Source of the DNA: Morella rubra
Lineage: Eukaryota > Streptophyta > Magnoliopsida > Fagales > Myricaceae
Assembly (NCBI GenBank): GCA_003952965.2
Contig: CM025849.1
Location: 7,227,947-7,291,946, forward strand
Direction: 5' to 3'
DNA length: 64,000 nucleotides
Of this stretch, positions 59,323 through 64,000 are shown piece by piece (positions within the stretch are counted from its first letter, which is position 1; every line of letters begins with the position of its first letter). A model generated the notes under the pieces. That model had not been told where the DNA came from and ran no database searches. It saw only the letters and a program-made list of their open reading frames with translations. Both the position numbers and the translations under genes were made by a program.

Positions 59323-60167
59323 AGTAAACACAGTTACGTTCACGTGCGATAATGAGGTGATGAAACAGTTTAGAACGATTCCATCATCGCCGATAAGTTT
59401 CACAAAAATCAAACTGATTTCTACCTCTTTTGATCAAAGTAAGCAATTGATGAAGTAGAGATTGCTTACTTTGAGATTGACCATGAGAGAGGAATGTGCA
59501 CACACGCACGGTTTTCTTCCCCTATCTGAGCGAAAGTTTCTTGAGGAGGAGGAGAATGTGTGTGTGAGAAAGAAAGAGACAGAGAGAGAAGTGCATAATG
59601 GGTGACAACGTCTTCTAGTTTACCAGACCCTGTCAGGTTTGATTCTGGTAACCACCGGAATGCAATTTTTTTTATTCCGGTTTAGAGTGTGGCCATTTGT
59701 AGATATATTTTTTTGGCCTTAATGAGCTAAAAATATTTTTTAAGCAAATTTTTTGGAAGATTTTCTATTATTCATCATAAATTAATAATAAATGTAAACA
59801 TTCAACCAAAATTTAAATTATAAAATAAACATTTAAGCAAATTCCATATGTTATACTTTATTTTGAGCCCAATTTTTTAAAAAACAAAAACTGGAACCAG
59901 AAATTTCAGTATTTTTTAGTTATTCATCATAAATTAACAATAAATGTAAAATATTCATCCAAAATCTTAATTCTAAAATAAATATTTAATCAAATTTCAT
60001 ATGTTATACTTTATTTTGAACACTATTTTTATTTTATTTTTTTAGAAAAATCGAAACCTAAAATTTCACCGGAATTTTCGATTCCGAAAATTGCTAAAAA
60101 TGACTTCTAATTCCGATTCTGGTATATGCCGAAATCGGAAGTGGAACTAAAAATTTCGATTCGTACT
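59323..60167. other. Intergenic, AT-rich
   Basis: No gene is supported. Contains GA-rich runs (59540-59590), an internal near-repeat (the attcatcataaattaa motif at about 59770 and 59923), and ends in a block rich in ttccgattctgg and gaaatttc repeats (60040-60165). Confidence 0.5.
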
Positions 60168-60188
60168 AGAATTTTTGCCCACCCTTAC
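60168..60188. repeat. 21-bp direct repeat, left copy, bounding the copia 3' fragment
   Basis: Identical to 61235-61255 over 21 bases (starts agaattttt, ends cacccttac). It sits immediately next to the copia 3' LTR end. Confidence 0.9.
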
Positions 60189-60426
60189 TGTTGAAATAGG
60201 AGAAAATACAGAGAGAATAAATAATATTTTTATATTCTGAGGTGTGTATAAACTATACAATAACTTGTCCTTTTATAGGATGAAAGAGTAAGCTATACAA
60301 GGTAATCAAAATCAACTAATCTGATCACAAACCACAATCTTCTTGATTTGGGAATATCCTCTTGATTGAGGAAGATATATTTCCATGATCTTCCTAAATC
60401 AAGAAGATATAGGCCATATACTAACA
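60189..60426 (-). repeat. Ty1/copia 3' LTR
   Basis: On the minus strand the sequence TGTTAGTATATGGCC ... CTATTTCAACA (238 bp) directly follows a polypurine tract aagtttgaggaggg (60427-60440), the standard 3' LTR arrangement. It differs from the 5' LTR at 49213, so it belongs to another copia family. Confidence 0.85.
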
Positions 60427-61234
60427 CCCTCCTCAAACTTAAGGTAGGAGCGAAGATGCTAACTTGAGTTTGCCAACTAAATCTTGATGACGTCCAAGAA
60501 GATGAGCCTTAGTGAATATATCAACAAGCTGATAAGCAGAAGATACATGATGTAGTCGAAGAGTATTTTGCTTGATATAATGACGAATGAAATGGCAGTC
60601 GATCTCAATATATTTTGTGCGCTCATGAAAAGCATCATTGTGAGCAATCTGAATGGCACTCATGTTGTCACAACGAAAAAGAGAACTATCAGAAAAATGA
60701 ATACCCATATCGTGCAATAACCACCGAAGCCACAAGAGATCAAAGGTAGTATCGTCCAATACACGATATTTAGCTTCCATATTGGAACGAGAGACAACAG
60801 TCTGTTTCTTACTTTTCCACGAGATGAGAGATGTGCCGAGCAAGAAATAATATCTAGTGGTGGAGCGACGTTCAATGGGATCTCTTGCCCAATTAGCATA
60901 AGAGTACGCTTGAAGATCTAACGAGGAGTGAGCAGAAAAATTGAAGTCCATGAAACAAAGTCCCCTTGATATACTGAAGAATCCGGAAAACAACGATATA
61001 GTGAGTAGAGCAAGGGGAATGCATAAATTGGTAGACCAAGGTGACTGCATAGGAAATATCATGACAAGTCATCATTAGGTAGATAAGACCACCAACCAAT
61101 TGTCGATAGAGCGTGACATCATCTAAGAGTGCGCCCTCGTAGGAAAGAAGTTTGACATTCGTCTTCAAAAGACTATCAACAGTCTTACTATCGATCAGTC
61201 CAGCATGAGACAAGAGCTCAGATGCATGCTTACC
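60189..61234 (-). mobile_element. 5'-truncated Ty1/copia: RT end, RNase H and 3' LTR
   Basis: The minus strand starts abruptly at 61234 within the RT C-terminal region (GKHASELLSHAGLIDSKTVD) and runs to the 3' LTR end at 60189. Both sides carry the same 21-bp sequence (60168-60188 and 61235-61255). This is a 5'-truncated copy with a duplication far longer than the usual 5 bp of LTR integrases. Confidence 0.85.
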
Positions 61235-61249
61235 AGAATTTTTGCCCAC
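60439..61249 (-). pseudogene. Copia RT C-terminus and RNase H (pol fragment)
   Basis: The first frame (61249-60893) covers YRQLVGGLIYLMMTCHDISY and the conserved RT tail. A frame change near 61000 leads to the second frame (61062-60439), with the RNase H block YSYANWARDPIERRSTTRYY, SRSNMEAKYRVLDDTTFDLL, the DNMSAIQIAHNDAFHERTKY region and the terminal VDIFTKAH. Motifs are well conserved, so the copy is fairly young, but it is frameshifted and lacks everything upstream. Confidence 0.85.
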
Positions 61250-61255
61250 CCTTAC
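61235..61255. repeat. 21-bp direct repeat, right copy
   Basis: Identical to 60168-60188. Directly adjoins the truncated 5' end of the copia fragment. Confidence 0.9.
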
Positions 61256-63249
61256 AATTTTTCAGTGTAATTAAAAAAAAATCATTGAAACTTTTATACC
61301 AGCGTGCAACATCTATCTATTTAATCTATTTCTTTCGTAATTGTGCTAAAATTAGAACAAAAAAAAAAAGTGTAAAGGATTATATGAATACCGAGTCATC
61401 AAGAAAAAAAAATACTGAGTCAAGGCATAGTAGCTTTTGAATTGTTGGATCTTGATTTGTTGGCCCTTAAATTAAATATGGATTTGACCTACCACAATTG
61501 CTTTGTGACACGGTTCACTTTTTGGCAACAAAAGTACGGAAGTTTGTGCTATTTGTAGTCCAAGAGAATTCCATAAGTGAATCGGTTCAAAGCTAAAGAC
61601 CCGATTGTCTTGCACGCCGATCAATGATTCAACTGCATCCACCGCACTCTTGTTTTTCTTTTCTTGGCGCATCCATGACACGCAAGACTGATCACTGGTA
61701 CCGGCAATATGCTAGTTAACTGATACTTACCGGTGCCGGTTCGAATACTCAATATCTCCAAAGTGCAATAGAAATGGTGAATTGCCCAGTGATAATGAAA
61801 AACGACGTAGTTTTGTTTAAAGGGATTTTTTTTGCCTAATGGTAAAACTTCAAAACGGTGCATTTTGAAGGTATGCCTCTCTTGCCACTCGCATCGCGTC
61901 TAGCCTCCCCTAGCCGACCTGCTAGGGACTCCAATCAATGCCAACAAAAACAACTCAACCAACCTCTAAGTGGTTCACATACGACCACACCAATTGATCC
62001 TCCTAGACCATTCCAAGTAACGCACGAGCTCAAGATAGTAGGATTACATACAAAGATGAAGAACTTCACAAGTATTGCAAAAGATAACGTGGTCAAATGA
62101 TTATTAGTCTTAATAACCATAAGATAAAGGTGGTTAAGGATTATTAGTCCTTAGAGCTACAAGATAAATCTTCTAGGGGTTATTAGTCTAAGTTTGCCCA
62201 AGCCAAAGAAGTTATTGTCCTTCAAAATCGAATATCCAAATTAGGGTACTAGTTTAGAATTAATCCCAAGTGAAGAAGGTTATTAGCCCCAAACACAAAA
62301 TAACATATATGTGCCTATACTCGGCCAAAAATCATAAAAGCTTTCAGGGCTATTGAAATCTCTAATCTTCGAATGAATCCCTCTCTAATGTGCCAAAGAG
62401 ATGGGCTCCTTAACCTATCTTTAGATGACTCAAAAACGTCTATAGTTTAGGAATCTATCCTAAAATCTAGGAGATTTGATTTACATCCCTTATTCAAATA
62501 TAAACACTCAAACTCTAATATACTAGACTTGAGATAGAAGATTTGAATTACAAACCTTATTCAATTAATCTCCTAATTTAAGAGAATTGAATTCACCAAC
62601 CATTAAGGTCTCTTGCTGCCCTACACAGGGTCACTGCCTCCCTGTTGTGGTGTTCCACCAATTATCGAGACCGTGCTTTGCATTTTCTATCCTTGCACCG
62701 CAGCGGGTGGTGGTGGCCATCGATAGTGACTGCTCTTCACTTGTGGTCGTTGGTGGTAGTCACTATTGGTCCTAGATGTCCTTGGTGGTCTGTTGTAATG
62801 GTTGTACTTGTACCTTCGGTAGATTTCTTCACTAGTCTCATACCTTGTCGCGTGAATGAGTTCCTTTTCGGTTAGTCTCATGCCTTGACTTGGGTGTTTT
62901 TACCTCGGTCTCTATCACTGCCTCCCGTAGCACATTTTTCTCTCTCTCACCGACACCGCCATGCCTAGCCCTAAGTCGACACTCTAAATTTTTTGAAGGC
63001 TTACCACCCCACAATCCCCCCCCCCCCCAAAAAAAAAAAAAACAGCGCCCATGAAAGGGTAATATCGTCCGTCGATGCAAAAAAACATCTCGAAGTAATG
63101 TAGCAGTCAGGGGACCATTTTCGTAATTCAACGAGTAACAGTGGGTATAATCAAGCTTTGGGGACCACCCTCCTTCCCTAACACGTAAATGACCATTTCA
63201 TCTTGCCTTTTAGAAATACAAATAATTAAAAAATGAAAAAAGAAAAGTG
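61256..63249. other. Intergenic
   Basis: No gene or element is supported. Short frames (61472-61681, 61621-61863, 62645-62875) lack motifs. A poly-C/poly-A run lies at about 63017-63042. Confidence 0.5.
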
Positions 63250-63482
63250 TCAAAGAAATTGTGTTGATTTCTTCGGTTTCTTCTCCTTTGCTTCTTCCGC
63301 GGAATCCTCCTTCTGCTGTCTTCGCCAATAATCCAAACTTTCTCTCTCTAGAACACTCTCTCTCTAAAAACATTTTTCCTTCTTCTTTTCTCCTGGAAAA
63401 TTCGAGTATGCATTGGTGATCTGTATAAGTCTTGCTCCTCAAATCTTTGTTCTGGGAATTTATTGTCTGTGCAGGATCAAAG
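63250..63482 (+). promoter_or_regulatory. Probable 5' UTR exon of a gene running off the right edge
   Basis: A CT-rich leader (ctcctttgcttcttccgc, then ctctctctagaac) runs to gcaggatcaaag at 63482, followed by gtgagagctcg, a strong plant splice donor. The T-rich remainder (63483-64000) looks like a long leader intron, as in many plant housekeeping genes. No coding start is reached, so the product is unknown. The left limit is approximate. Confidence 0.35.
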
Positions 63483-64000
63483 GTGAGAGCTCGACCTCTT
63501 TCAATCTCTGAACTTTATCTGTGATGGTGTGTATTCACAATCTTTAGTTTGATATGTTCGTGTCTAGAGCTTTGATTTATCGACAAATTAAAATGCAGTT
63601 TGAATTTCTGTTTGCTTTCGACGAAAACGGGGGAAAAACCATCGGTTTATATGTATCTATAAGAGACTGATTTGAGCGAGTGATTTGCTTGAATTGGCTT
63701 GGAGCTGATTGTACGACAACAACAATTGGGTGTTGCTCTTGACGACCGAAATTCTGGATAATGTTCAAGTGTCGAATGGCTTTGGTCTGAATTTGACTGT
63801 TCAAGTTTCGAATACAAATAACTCTCACTGAATTACACTTCTCCAGTTTTATTTGGACGGAGTTTCGTTTCCTGAAGTTCAGAGGTGGTGATTATTATGA
63901 CTATGTTGGACATTTTTTTTTTCCTTTTCTGAATGACTATGTTGGACGTAGTTTCGACTTGAATCTGTATGGTTATAAATATGTGGTATGAGATTTTGCT
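63483..64000 (+). other. Putative 5' UTR intron (continues past window)
   Basis: T-rich sequence with no open frame or acceptor before the window ends. Read as an intron only because of the donor at 63483 and its composition. Confidence 0.3.

Overview
The window is nuclear DNA of a flowering plant, most likely a eudicot. It holds intron-containing plant genes with GT-AG introns, plant Ty3/gypsy, Ty1/copia and CACTA elements, a LINE fragment, and long AT-rich spacers. There is no bacterial-style gene packing. I cannot name the species. A run of exactly 1000 N (33107-34106) joins two contigs that look very different.

Contig 1 (1-33106) is almost entirely transposon DNA and has a serious structural oddity. 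Positions 6661-12670 and 12710-18762 form a near-perfect inverted repeat of about 6 kb per arm with a 39-base spacer. Each arm carries, from the axis outwards, the same terminal part of one CACTA element, nested in the end of a second CACTA element, followed by the 5' half of a degenerate Ty3/gypsy element of the Tat/Ogre-like type (LTR, primer-binding site, gag, protease, reverse transcriptase). On the right the gypsy continues to about 25.94 kb, interrupted at 19498-24909 by a Tekay/Del-like LTR with a perfect 5-bp target duplication. On the left, 431-6660 is an insertion-riddled, barely alignable reverse-complement copy of the same gypsy sequence. From 25.94 kb to the gap the + strand is extremely A/C-rich and has no recognisable content. 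I read both flanks as poorly corrected long-read consensus, and the palindrome as a probable fold-back (chimeric read) artefact, although a real palindrome cannot be excluded.

Contig 2 (34107-64000) is cleaner. It starts with an intronless copy of ribosomal protein L10a (uL1). Three copies of one gene family follow on the minus strand: relatives of the chloroplast envelope quinone oxidoreductase ceQORH, an MDR/zeta-crystallin-type NADPH oxidoreductase. All have the same four-exon structure. Copy 1 (36470-39899) is intact. Copy 2 (44622-47981) has a one-base frameshift in exon 2. Copy 3 (54035-56648) is a pseudogene with a frameshift and a stop. Copies 1 and 2 lie in a segmental tandem duplication (about 35.09-40.89 kb and 42.64-49.21 kb) that also duplicated a 5'-truncated LINE insertion in intron 3. 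The promoter of copy 1 differs from copy 2 by a fold-back, MITE-like element carrying a G-box.

The rest of contig 2 holds a copia 5' half (49213 to about 51850), a small secreted-peptide candidate with a TATA box (52573-52782, minus), a Tekay/Del-like solo LTR (57198-59317), a 5'-truncated copia 3' end bounded by a 21-bp direct repeat (60189-61234), and at the right edge a probable 5' UTR exon and intron of a gene running off the window. I found no CRISPR array, tRNA, rRNA or organised multi-gene system. The best biological leads are the peptide gene and the recently duplicated, differently decaying ceQORH cluster.
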